From Brassica napus (taxonomy: Eukaryota; Streptophyta; Magnoliopsida; Brassicales; Brassicaceae): DNA of 64,000 nt. Position numbers and translations under genes: made by a program. The notes under the pieces are model-generated. The model worked only from the letters and a program-made list of their open reading frames with translations, did no database searches and was not told where the DNA came from. The stretch lies in contig NC_063445.1 of NCBI RefSeq assembly GCF_020379485.1, positions 52,353,422-52,417,421 of the forward strand, written 5' to 3'. This document shows positions 45,434-57,348 of this stretch, piece after piece (position 1 is the first letter of the stretch; each line of letters starts with the position of its first letter).

Positions 45434-46512
45434 TGTTGCGTTGAGGAAAATGCGACGAAGACGAGCTGGTGAAAACCCTAGACGGAGGATGCAAGAGAAA
45501 TCACTCTAAAATGACAATTTTTGTGGACTATATATATATATATGGCTGTGTGTGGGCCTACGTTGGGCTCGATAGGCCCAGCCCATTACTCGTTCTGGTT
45601 CGGATTGTAGTCTCCAGTATCACGAAGACAAGTTCAGCAAACATGTCTTCACTCTTGCTCCAACAGAGACTGAAGATTCAAAGCTTGTCTAGACTCTAGA
45701 CTCTAGTATCAGTTTAGCATGTGTGCGTGACTCATGAGTCTACCTCAAATAACTTAGTGACAGAATATATTAGCTGCAACTTGACTGTTAATTTTTGGAA
45801 TATAATGGTGTCGAAAGACTTATTCCATTGATTCTAAACGATATTTCACTATTCGACACGAATGGAGTTGAATACTTGTTCCATCAATTCCACAACTAAA
45901 TATATAAAATACAAAGAGAATCATTCCATAACAAATTTGATTATAAATGAAAGGAATAAATTCTATTTCAATTTTTTTTGTATTCCATTCCATCGGTTCT
46001 TAAATATTTTAGCAGTTACAGCCATTGTATATTTGGTAACATGTTAGATTTCATTAACAACAAAGAACCGAGTCATGGTTGAAAAAATTGGTAGACATGT
46101 CGGGCTTGCCATGGCGTATACATTTAGCAGATATGTCATGAGAACAATTAATTGTTCTTTCATCTGATAAATCCATAAGGTTATTGCTGAACACCATAGG
46201 ATCATAATTGAAAGTTCCTGAACAGCAAAGTTATGATAAGAGTAGATCTGATGTGTTCAACCCTCCATTGTATCCACAGAGAAAATGGTTCAGACAAAAT
46301 CTTACTACTTTTAGAGAGTAATATTTAAAATGGTTCCACAATCAAATTTTCTATAGAATCAGTTCGAAGGAATAAAAAACAAAAACAATACACCCTTTCA
46401 CTAATTTCTAACGCAACATGATCTCAATCATGTCTGAGTTGTATCTCCATTAAGAAGATGATCCAAGAAGGTTTGCTGATACTGCCAGGCAACAAAAACA
46501 ATACTCTTTCAC
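45434..46512. other. Intergenic, no supported gene
   Basis: Arabidopsis has about ten genes between S27 and GFA2; none is visible here, so this is probably a fractionation gap. No structured repeat beyond short TA runs near 45530. Confidence 0.55.
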
Positions 46513-49500
46513 CTAGGAAGATGCAGAAGCTGTACGCTTCTCATAATCGCCTTGCTCTTCCTTAATGAACTCCTCTAGCAGCTCACGCTGTCTCTGCGTT
46601 ATATTTCTGCCAAAGTACATAAACAAAAACATAAGAGATCACGATGCCTCACATGAAAACAACACAAGTTATGGGGGAGGACTTACGCAGGGATGCTGAC
46701 GTTGAAATGCACGTATTGATCCCCAAATTTAGTTGACTTTCTTGCTCGAATACCTGTGTTTGTATCGTAATGTCAATTGATAAGTAAACAAACAGAGAAG
46801 CATCACACTCACAGCTTCAAGTATTCTAAAACTGACACAAGCAAAACAAAAAAAAAAAGAAAGCTCACCTTTATTTCTTAGCACTACCTTCTGACCAGGT
46901 TGGGTTCCAGGACGGACCTGCACCAAAAAGAGTTTCCGAGTTTAGAATTTCTAAGGCAGTTCCAAGAGCAGCCTTTAAACTAAACTGAAACTGTAATTAA
47001 CTAGCAATTAACCGGCAAGTTACGGTAAAATTTAAAAACATGTAAGAAATGTGAAAAATATTCAAAAACCTTCACAACAACATCACCGGTGAGGGTTGGA
47101 ACTTGAATGGTTCCTCCAAGAATGGCCTGACAAGATGAAGAATATACAATTAGTTAAAAATGGTCTCATGGACACTACACTAGAAGTTCAAAGCACCTAT
47201 GAACAATTTAGAGACATGATTGACAAGAGATGTTACTTCACCTGAGTAACACTGATAACCGAATTCACATGAATATCTGATCCCTCTCTGCGGAAGACAG
47301 GATCTTCACGAACCTGAAAACGAACACAACCGAGTTATTGAGAATACAGTAACAACGTTGTTAACTACGATTGTCCATTGGAAAGTATGTAACTAAGTAA
47401 AGTCACCTTAAAAATAACATATAGATCTCCAGGTTGGTCACCATCAGGATCAGCCCCACCAGACTTTGACACCTTTAAGGTATCGGTATTGTCAACCCCT
47501 GCAAAGATTCAACAAATGTGTACAACTCAAGAGCTTGAAGGAGAGTGAAGACTACACAGATTTTTCTTTTGCTGCTCTCAAATCGGATTTAAACAAAACA
47601 ATTTTTCTAGACCGATAACACTCAAAATATCTAGACGCCAGCCTAATCAATAATCTCAATTAAAGCGTCAAGCGATTATGGATAATATATGCAAAAAAAA
47701 ATATATATATATATTACCTGGATCAATATTGACTTTCACTGTCTTCTGTCCTCGAACCACTCTACCCCCTCTACAGGATTTGCAAATACTCTAGCAAAAC
47801 CCCAACATAAGAAAATTGATGAGTGGTCCAAACCTACTTTAAGGACCAAAACATTTGGGATGGATCTAATAGAAAATGGGATATTTAGACATACACACAC
47901 AGATAAACACTATTCATATGACATGATATATAAAGTGTAATATGACATACTGAGAAGGTTTGACCAGCTCCACCACACTTGTCGCATGTTCGTTGGATGC
48001 TTAACATACCCCTTCTCATTGTTGTCTGAAAAAACGTAACAGTCTCACCTTAAAAACCATTTAAAACAAAAAAAAAATCATAATTACAGTGGCCAAACTA
48101 GAGTTTTGTAACATGACACTGACCATCCCAGAGCCGTTACAGGCTTTACATCTTTCACGTTTGGTCCCAGGAGGAACACCTTGTCCACCTAAATGTAAGA
48201 GGACGAACAAAAATTTAACTTTAGATTGATACAATATCAACATATAAATGATTGTGTAAGAGTATACACATACCACAAGTGTTACAAGCAAGTTCGGTTT
48301 GAAAAGTCACGGTTTTGGAGCATCCTTGAACAGCTTCCATGAAAGAAAGCTCAAGCAAAACCTTACAACAGTACACAAGGAAGAAGAAAAAAAGAGAAAA
48401 GTATTAATCATGGAGCATAAAAGTTACTTCTTAAAAAAAAATAAGCAGATGGTAATATACCTTGACATCTTGGCCTCCGAACTCTTGCTTGTTCCTGCTG
48501 AAGATCTGATAATTTAAAAAAGAATTAGCGTTTTAACATTTGCATTCAAAATATCAACATATTATATGAAAATAAAAGTATTACATCGAAGATATCAAAT
48601 GGGTTAAACCCTTCACCGAAACCTCCATCATTTGGATACCCACCGCCGCTAGCATTTTGCTCAAATGCTTCATGCCCAACCTGCAGACATTACAACAAAC
48701 TTAGATCACATCTGCACAAACATTTACAGCTTGTAATAACGAAACTCAAAATAAAATAAGAGGCCTATGTACCTGGTCATATAGGTCACGCTTCTCCTTA
48801 TCTTTCAAAATCTAATCAAAAAAAAAAAAAAAAAATTCCCTTCAGTATAAGATTCTAAACAGTTCATACCAAACGGTTTCATCCAAGATGTGGAGACAAA
48901 CTCACTTCATAAGCTTTTGAGACCTCTTGGAACTTCTTCTCAGCTTCAGGGTCATCTTTATTCATATCAGGATGGAGTTTCTTAGCTAGCTGCAAAAAGC
49001 AAAAGCATCAACCAATGAGAAACCAGCAGGCATATCAAATGAACAAACTAAACGATGCAAGCACACAACCATACCCCATAATAAGCCTTCTTGATTTCAC
49101 CTTCTGGAGCATTCTTGCTCACTCCAAGAACTTCATAGTAGTCCTTAGCCGACATAAACGACGAACCTGATTATTCAAAAGACCGTTAGAGATTCAGTTA
49201 CAAAACAACCTAACAATTTTCAGAGTCAAGGAAGCTCCCAAGGCTAACCTGTTCCATGAATAGACCTTGTCGAACCAAAACTAGAATTAAAACCTCCAAA
49301 ATTGATCCATTTCCGACCATCCCCTTCATTACAAGAACATAAGTAATGTCAACCTCTCCGACAACAACTCAATTTGACTCATTAACACACACAAACCAGT
49401 TCACAATTTTACCAGATTTAGAAGCGTAATCTCCAAGAAACTTGGCAGGATTGGTAGTACCAGTATTCAATCTCCTAAAGCTCCCAATAGCTACTCCCCT

Positions 49501-49669
49501 GAGTCTCTGCAGATTCCCATGAACTGAGAGTATTAGAGAGGTAGAAAGAGAGATAGAGAGAGATTGAGAGAGACGAACTGACTTGATTGGTAAGATCTTG
49601 TACAAGCGGTGAGGAGAGACATCGACGAGTCAACAAGCGAAGAACCCTTGCGCCATTGGTAGGGATCAT
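46513..49669 (-). CDS. GFA2: Mitochondrial DnaJ (Hsp40) co-chaperone GFA2
   Basis: Eighteen exons, from 49669-49583 ([20 protein letters not shown], an Arg-rich mitochondrial presequence) to 46606-46513, join in phase to 447 residues. Domains in order: presequence; J domain ([12 protein letters not shown] ... KKLHPDMNK with the HPD motif); a Gly/Phe-poor linker ([23 protein letters not shown]); the cysteine-rich zinc domain with [24 protein letters not shown] and CKSCRGG; and the C-terminal substrate-binding region ([19 protein letters not shown]). It stimulates mitochondrial Hsp70; Arabidopsis GFA2 is needed for polar nuclei fusion and synergid death. The linker is shorter than I recall for Arabidopsis. 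Internal exons (coding): 49506-49413, 49323-49249, 49166-49075, 48989-48906, 48811-48773, 48680-48585, 48505-48461, 48361-48274, 48188-48124, 48025-47951, 47790-47718, 47498-47407, 47313-47242, 47126-47070, 46917-46869, 46753-46687. Confidence 0.95.
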
Positions 49670-50088
49670 TCTTCCTCGAAGACTTTAAAGATTCGATTTT
49701 TATAAATATCTAATGCTCGAATTAAATGGAGATTTTAGGGTTCAGGGGAGCCTCAGACAGAACAGCCAAACAGCTTAAAACCCTAGCAAAACCCTGTTTT
49801 GGAAGATGCTGCTGCTTCAGAACTTTGTAGAAGACGCAGTTTCTGTTTGCTAGCCACACAATACCGGGTCAACCCGACCCGGAATATTATTGCCTTTAAA
49901 TGGGCCCACTGGCCCATTAAAAAGCCTGAACTCAATTAGTAATGCTTCTTCTTATTCTTAATCAACTTGTGGAAATTAATTCACACAAAGTTTTAGGATT
50001 ATTACATTGGAGTAAATTTAGGTTATTACAACAATAATTTACAACAGAATAAAGACATGATAGTGATTTTACATAATTGGATTATTAA

Positions 50089-53000
50089 TTAGTAACAAGG
50101 AGGCAAGTCAGGAGGTGGAGGCAGAATCTGCTGGTTTAGTCCTCTTCCATTCTTGACAATGAAGACCACTTTCATTCCCCACGTGAGATGTCTATCAAAG
50201 TGGCAGTGCATGAACCATACCCCTACACAGACACAAATTACAAACACTACTATAATAATGAAGAAGACACCAAGGTAACGTTGATTCTAGGTTTATAACG
50301 AGGACCATGGTTTTGAAGCAGCATCTGTTTACAACTCTCACATATGCAAATGGAACATTCTAGAATTCTAAAATTGTAAGAGTTAATATAAATTACATAA
50401 ACCTTAGTTTTTTTTTTCTTTTTTTATCGTTTATATTTTGTAAACTTTGGCTTTTATTTCTTGAAATGATATACATTTTTAGAAGAATTATTTATAAACC
50501 TTTGAATTGTTAAAAACTGAAATTTTATGTAAAATGTTTGTAGGTCCAAAAATTTAAGGGCCGGGCATATTTATAATAAGCTTTGTATGAATAATGCAAT
50601 TTACGTACCAGGATTGTCAGCTATGAATCTGATAGCGACCCAACCGTTTCTTGGCACAGTCGCAGTATTTTTGTACGGAGGATCTTTGAGGTTATAGTTC
50701 GACGGAGCTTCAGTTACGTTATAGTTACCAAACCCGACACCAACCATGTAGAAACTAAAACCATGGAGATGCATGGGATGATCGATTCCACCACCAACTA
50801 AACTCGTCCCTTGGAGAACAATCTCAACACTTTCCCCAAACTTAAGTATTTTCACCTCCGTAGCAAGTCTTGGAGTCTGCAAAAACAACGGTTGATCATC
50901 CGCGGTAAAGTTGAAAACGAGCGGTGGAAACTCTGGAAACCGCGTTCCGTAAACTCCCTTAATGTGATAATAGTAAGCTTTTAGTATGTCCACGTGACTC
51001 GGTGTAACGAACGATATGTTGTTCATGCTCGCCGCTAGTCTCGATCCGTTTGGACCTTCACACGAGTTGTTAGGACACATGAGAAGGTTTATTGAAACCG
51101 TCGAGATTATTCTACGTGAGATCTTGACGGGAACTTGTCCGGAGTATAAGCTTGTGATGTTGGTAAAGAATGCGAAAGCTGCTGACGTGTCGTTGTAATA
51201 AGGAAGGTTTGGGTAACGTTTTGAAGACGACGACGTTTTGGTTTTACTTGAAGAGTTGTAACATAAGATCCCGATAGTTGTGGAGTTGTTGAAGCTGATG
51301 TTAAGGTTGCTATGGTAAGCTCTTGCGGCCATGTAATAAGTGCTTTTTGGATTTTGGTCGGCGTGTAATAACAAGTCTAGCGTTTGGCCTGGAGAGATGG
51401 TGATGTAAGTAGCGTTTATTGGTTTGGTGTAGTGGCCATCGGCGGCAACCACGGTGAGATTGTGTTTTGCGATTGCGAAGAAGAGGATTAAGTTCATTGC
51501 GGCGTTTACCATCCGAATGCGATAGGTTTTGCTTTTCTCCACCATGAACTCGAATGTATCTGTTTAGCATATATACATGTCAAATAACGAATTATTTAAA
51601 TAAATTTAAACTTTAAACATGCATATGCATTCATATTGCTTTTTCAAATATATAACACAACTAGATATCAAACCGCACGACCGTGCGGTGGGATTATGTA
51701 TAAGTTATTAATAATTTTTAAATTTATAAAATAAATAGTTCTGTTATTAATAATTTAACTAACATTTTCTTTCTGGTTAACATATATAATAAAATTATAT
51801 TTGGTATTTTTAGTTTCTATATATTATGTGCATAAAATTTATGAATAATTTGATGATGGGTGATATATGGAAAGAAATTCATTATGTTATTATGTTTTGT
51901 GATTTATTTATATAATATATCTTTCTTACTTAAAATTAAAGAATTATTGTTTATTTTTCATTTGATTAATTGTTTTGACCTAATTTAAAGATGTTTGGTA
52001 TTAATTAATATTGTTAATAGCATTGATCTGTTTGGGCCAATTATTTTAGTAAAATGGCAGTGTATAGTATTTAGTAGGCTAAATTAAAATTATTTCAATA
52101 TGATAATTGGGCCACTTCTAATACCTACATTTTATTATTTTGTGTCTACTACACGCAAGCCCGCGTAAAAAAACACCTAATTACTAACAAACATATTTAT
52201 AATGAACAACAAAACTTCATTTAATTAAATACTAGGTAATAACATGCGCCTTGCGCGGGATGTGCTTATTACTTTTGTTATTTTTTTAATAAGGAGATAT
52301 TAAATCTGTTTAATCTGGATATCGGTTCGGTTTTAGGTATTTTTTTAATCTCCTAAAATATAGTTATAATTCTAAATCAATATTTATTTTGGTTTGTTCG
52401 GTTCAAATTGTTGATGTTTTTAGTTTTTCCGGTGATAACGAAAAAGTATTCTTATTTGTTTGGTTTCAGATTATATAAATTTTACATAATTTTGATGTCG
52501 AACCAATGATTTCATATTATAGTTTCTAAACATAACAAATAATAGTTAAAGAAAAGAAAAATAAAATAATTAAGATAAATCTTTTCACCATAATTTGGTC
52601 GATAGTGAAAGAAACATTAAAAATGAATATTCCAATTTCTAAAATAATTAAATACTTCAGTTATGATGAATATTTAACTATATAGATATTGATGTCAATG
52701 TTCATATGTATGTGTATGTAAAGTATATAAAAATGGTTGGTAAATATATAAAGATACTGTTAATCAATATTTTCTATTCAGAATAACATATGAAAGATAA
52801 AAATTTTAAAATAAAATTAATTAAAAAAATAAGCCTAGACATTAGTAAATTTTCTTTCATGTAAAGAAAATAATTATATCCGTAAATAGATGGTGGGAAC
52901 GGATCGAGTATCCGGGTATTTGGAGGTATTAGTATCGACTATATCCGTAGCCACCCGGATATTCGGTGTCTCGGATATCTGAATTTTTATAGAATTTTCA

Positions 53001-55651
53001 CGGATATCCGATTTGATCCGTAAATAAAATAAAAATTTAAAAAATAAATGAAAAATCTAAAAATAATATAAAAATAATAATATTTCATTAAAAAATAAAT
53101 TATTATTTAACCTTTTAAATTCTAATACCTAATATAATAAGTTTAATACATAAAAATATTGTAAAAATCATATAAACTATATTATAAATAATTTTTATAT
53201 ATATATATATATAATTATTTAAATATATGTATATATATGCATATAACGGATCTAATGGATATACATTCCTAAAATATTAGTATTTTTGATTTGCTTTGTT
53301 TTTTAGCAGACATTGCATTTTAGTATTTGATTTGCTTCGTAGTGTTACGGATATTCGGATTTTTCAGTTCGGATAACGAATCAAATCAAAAATTTACGAT
53401 TATTTTTCTCAGACTATCCGTAAATAATAAAAATAATATATGTATAACTGGACTCTCGATTCGTTATCTTTTTTGATTCGAATCGAAAAATCTGGATATT
53501 GTGAGTTTTATTGGAACATTACATGTTTTTTTTATATTTAAAAACAAAACGTAAATTACATAGTATGAACACATTTATGTAGAGTTTGGTTTAAAAGCTT
53601 TTTGCACGTGACACGTCACCGTGTTCATTCTCAAATTGCTGTAAAGCAGCCATATGTCTATTATAGTGTGATCGCATTTATTACTATGTTTCTCTTTTAA
53701 TATATAAGAGATAACTATATAAGTATTGCCTATTCTAGATTGAGACCCACTTAATGATTCCAGCAGAAAGAAAAGTGTAACTTATGAATTTAAGTGAGTC
53801 TAAATTTATAAGAGTAAGTGTATTAAATTTAAAAACTTACAAAACAATAGTTAGGTCTAATTTAATGTTTGTGTTTTAATAATATAGATATATAAAAAAA
53901 GCAGAGAATCAGAGTTCCTAACGAGTAACAACCAATATAATCAAATACAGTTAATATCTGATCAAATCCCAATTAACTAACCTATGTACCTAATTATAAA
54001 ATTTATTATATTTATATTAAATAAGATAGAAAGGTAACGATCTTTTGCTTGCATGCAAACTTAATTAATTAACGCTATAAATTTTGTTTTTCATATATAA
54101 AACTATATTCAGTTTTCTTAACTAATGGATATTCGGGTGCCTCTAAAATGAAACATATATTTCCCTCTCTGTTTAAACTATAAATAATGATAAAATTAAT
54201 TTTGGGATAATTACTTAAAGTATATAACGTTTTAAGCTAAATAATTTTAGAATTTTTTTTTTGAAAATTTTTGTTTTTGATCAAACACTATGATTAACTA
54301 ATTAGATGGGTAACTTTTTGAAAACATTTAGTAAAAAAAAAAATATATTAAAAACATCGACATTTTATTTTTAAAAACGATTACTTGAATTTGTTAAAAA
54401 AATACGATTACTTGAAACAAATGCTCATTTGAATAATTTTACTTATTTTCTTAATCTATTATATAACACTAATGTTTCCACAATTTTTATTCATAGTCAT
54501 ACTCATGACCCGTACATCGGTACATGTCTCTTTTCATCTCCATTTAAAGTTTTATCCAAAAGTTATAATCAAAAATCAAAAACCGAAAGAAAAAAAAAGA
54601 TTAAGAAAGTACTCATTATGGAGAAAGGGATAAGATTATAAAAAATAAAACCTGATTTAGAGCAAGGATACAAGAAACCAGGATGTCCATTGATGGTCAA
54701 AGCATCGGACACATTTGGGTCACCTCCTGTCCACGTGAACAGTTCCACTACTTCCCTCACATCCTTCTTCCACCACTCTCCTAAACATTTTTATGAAATT
54801 TAAACATTTTGTTCAGTTAAGAAAAGTATATACTATATGCTTTGTTTTGTACCCAAAATCAAGGGGACTTCATGATCAGCTTTTGGAAAAGGGAGGGATT
54901 TCGGGGGGCGAGGATACACAAAAATAAGACCGTGTACGGTAGCACGCGTCCAAGAGCTATGAGCATGCCACCAAACAGTCGTGTCTTCGGTGGAAAATAT
55001 GACTTCATACATGAAATCAGACCCAGGTCGAATTGGGCATTGTGTGATGTATTCTGGTCCATCTGACCATGGGTTTCTCGGCTGCTCTACACCATGCCTG
55101 TGTTTATTCAACCACCGAGAAATCGTTATATGTTTGTAATAGGCACGGTCGGATTCGAGATTGATAAAGCCATAAACATTTTTAGGTTAATTTCAATTAA
55201 TATTTTTTTTAATAACTTTAAAATTTGAGGACCAAGACGAATGTTTCATCGGGATTTGCTAAAAATAGACCTTGGTGATAAGTATAATGTACTCAAAAAG
55301 GGGTAAAAAAGAAGAAGTGGTTTTAGATTTACCAATGCATGGTGATATTTTCACTAGCTCGGTTACGAACGTTAACGTAAATGGTGTCTCCTTTGTAAAC
55401 CTTTAGAGTTTGTCCAGGAAACTGACCATTAACTGTTAAAATCTTCTTCGTGCTACACAGTTTCTTATATGGAACTTCCTTAACCTGCCAGTAATCAACT
55501 CTTACTTTATGACCGATCCAAGTTAGTTTACTCACGTCCTATTGAGTGATCATTGAAAAAAAAAACTCACCGTGAATGTGTAGCGATGTGCAGTGCAACT
55601 ACTGTAGAGGGAAAGAGAGATTAGAAAGTAAATGAACAAAGGATGTGACAT
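50089..55651 (-). CDS. TT10: Laccase-like polyphenol oxidase TT10 (LAC15)
   Basis: Six exons (55651-55571, 55484-55333, 55097-54853, 54780-54652, 51559-50609, 50222-50089) join in phase to 563 residues, close to the 565 of TT10. An N-terminal signal peptide ([21 protein letters not shown]) sends it to the apoplast. All four copper-ligand segments are present: [25 protein letters not shown] and [14 protein letters not shown]10 oxidises flavonoids and proanthocyanidins in the developing testa, giving brown seed coats; this ortholog assignment rests on sequence resemblance and position (At5g48100). Many N-x-S/T glycosylation sites occur. Intron 4 (51560-54651, 3.1 kb) is expanded by Helitrons yet no exon is touched. 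A TATA box lies ~70 bp upstream. Confidence 0.96.
51661..52180. mobile_element. Helitron-like segment with a 3'-type hairpin at both ends (TT10 intron 4)
   Basis: On the minus strand the left end is CCGCAC-ggtc-GTGCGG, TTTGATAT, CTAG at 51664-51661 then T, a Helitron 3' terminus. On the plus strand the right end is ACGC-aagccc-GCGT, eight A/C bases, CTAA at 52177-52180 then T, again a Helitron 3' terminus. So two 3' ends point outward. No convincing 5' TC end was found for either, so this could be two truncated elements or one unusual composite. Confidence 0.55.
52232..53888 (-). mobile_element. Non-autonomous Helitron in TT10 intron 4
   Basis: Minus strand: begins TCTATATTATTAAAACAC at 53888 after an A, ends with hairpin GCGC-aag-GCGC followed by ATGTTATTAC and CTAG at 52235-52232 before a T. 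1657 bp, no Rep/helicase frame. The interior has repeated CGGATATCCG motifs (52900-53020). Confidence 0.8.
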
Positions 55652-55720
55652 TTTGAGAGTGCTTTAGCAAATGCTTATTGGAACAAAGGTTAAGCGGAGA
55701 AGATAGAGGCTTGCGTGTGT

Positions 55721-55730
55721 ATTTTATATA
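55721..55730 (-). promoter_or_regulatory. TATA box of TT10
   Basis: TATATAAAAT on the minus strand, 70-79 bp upstream of the start codon at 55651. Confidence 0.7.
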
Positions 55731-57016
55731 CGCCTCTCTCCACGTCTTTCTCAAGTTGGTTAGTTTCGTATATAAGAACTAGGAATTACAAATTTACAAT
55801 ATTAGTATGTTCTTCCATTGATGTTCATACACAAATCCTGTATTTATAACGTAAACTTTAAATATAAGATATATACTCCATGACTATATATATATATATA
55901 TATTATTACTAAAAATCATCACTATAGTCTATATATGTTGTTGATCAAAAAAAAAAAAAAGAGGTCTATATATGTTATATAGTACTTTGAATATTTAAGT
56001 AATTTTATTAATTGTTTTAATGATTTAATTAATTAAGGTAAAACTAGCAATGTGTTTCTAGAACAATTTGCGAAAGAATTTTATGAATCTGAATTTTTTT
56101 GGTCGACAATGACAATAAATGTAACATCTCTTTTGTCCAATTTTGACTTATGGGTTTCACATTGTCAACAAATATGTAACAACATCGCTTTGGTCAAACG
56201 AAACGTTCAATTTAGCTAAAACAGTATAGTCGTTAAGAGTGGAAAAATGAATTTTCATTAATTTGAGTAGTAGTTAAAAATTATTACTATGTATTCCAGA
56301 TCATTTGAGAACTTTTAGGTGTATTTTAAACATCTTAAATTTAATCGCCTAACCCATTCTCATACCGTTCGAATATATTGAGTTACCTCAAACATATAAC
56401 ATTTCAACAGATATGTTGTACTTGTATAGGTATGTGACGAAACAATTGAAACTTATAATATTCCATAGCATTTATGTCACTATAAATAGTCGAAACTTTT
56501 ACACAACTATAGAGATATATCCTTGGAAATTTCTAATGTATCTAAACTACATAATCGAATCTTATTTGATATCTAACACAAACATGTTCGCAAATGGACA
56601 AGTTTGATTTCTAGTTAAACAACATTGAGTTTGATTAGTTGAAGCTTTCTTCCTTTATAGAAAATCCAAAACAAAAAATTTAGAAACTCGTTAACTTGTA
56701 TTCTTGTGATGTTCGTAATATCCGTGAGCTAGCATTACCCTAAAGCGAAGGAGATGTTTATTACCTTATACCGAAAGAATGTTATAAAGGTATCTTTGCG
56801 AATATTTGCCCAAGTTAATGTATATATGTACAACACTGAAACTTTTAAACCGAGACAGGTGAAATGTCGATTTATATAATCCATTACCGACAGACTAGAA
56901 TACGCTAACTTTTCTTCTATACTTCACAAATACACATAACATTTTGAAATTTGTCAAAGCTTTTCCACTTCATTCTGAGTCATTTTCGATTAGAATCCTT
57001 AGTTTTATTCCAAGTG
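55731..57016. other. Intergenic upstream of TT10
   Basis: AT-rich, with a short TA run near 55885-55905; no gene. Holds the distal TT10 promoter and the insertion site of Copia 2. Confidence 0.5.
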
Positions 57017-57021
57017 GTTTC

Positions 57022-57310
57022 TGTTGAATAATTCATTGAATCTTTTGGATCTTAATCTTTTGAGGTCCATTAGTGCTAGGGTTTTCTGAGACACAACTAT
57101 ATATATTTTGTGTCTCCTCTAAACCTAGTTAGCAGCTGTAGAGAAACTAGATCTGATCTTCTTGTAGACAGATCTTTGTAATTCTTCAATCAATAAAATA
57201 TCTCTTTGCCCGTGGACGTAGCCGTTAGGGGTGAATCACGTTAAATCTATGTGTCTTTCTTTATTGTTTATCCATCTGTTAATCTCTATCTTCTCACATC
57301 CGTCACAACA
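57022..57310 (+). repeat. 5' LTR of Copia 2
   Basis: 289 bp, TG...CA, with ACTATATATATTTTG as TATA-like segment and AATAAAA near 57193. Confidence 0.93.
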
Positions 57311-57312
57311 AA

Positions 57313-57324
57313 TTGGTATCAGAG
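57313..57324 (+). promoter_or_regulatory. Primer-binding site of Copia 2
   Basis: TTGGTATCAGAGC begins two bases after the LTR, complementary to initiator methionine tRNA. Confidence 0.9.
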
Positions 57325-57348
57325 CTTCGGGTTAAATCTGGTGAGAAG

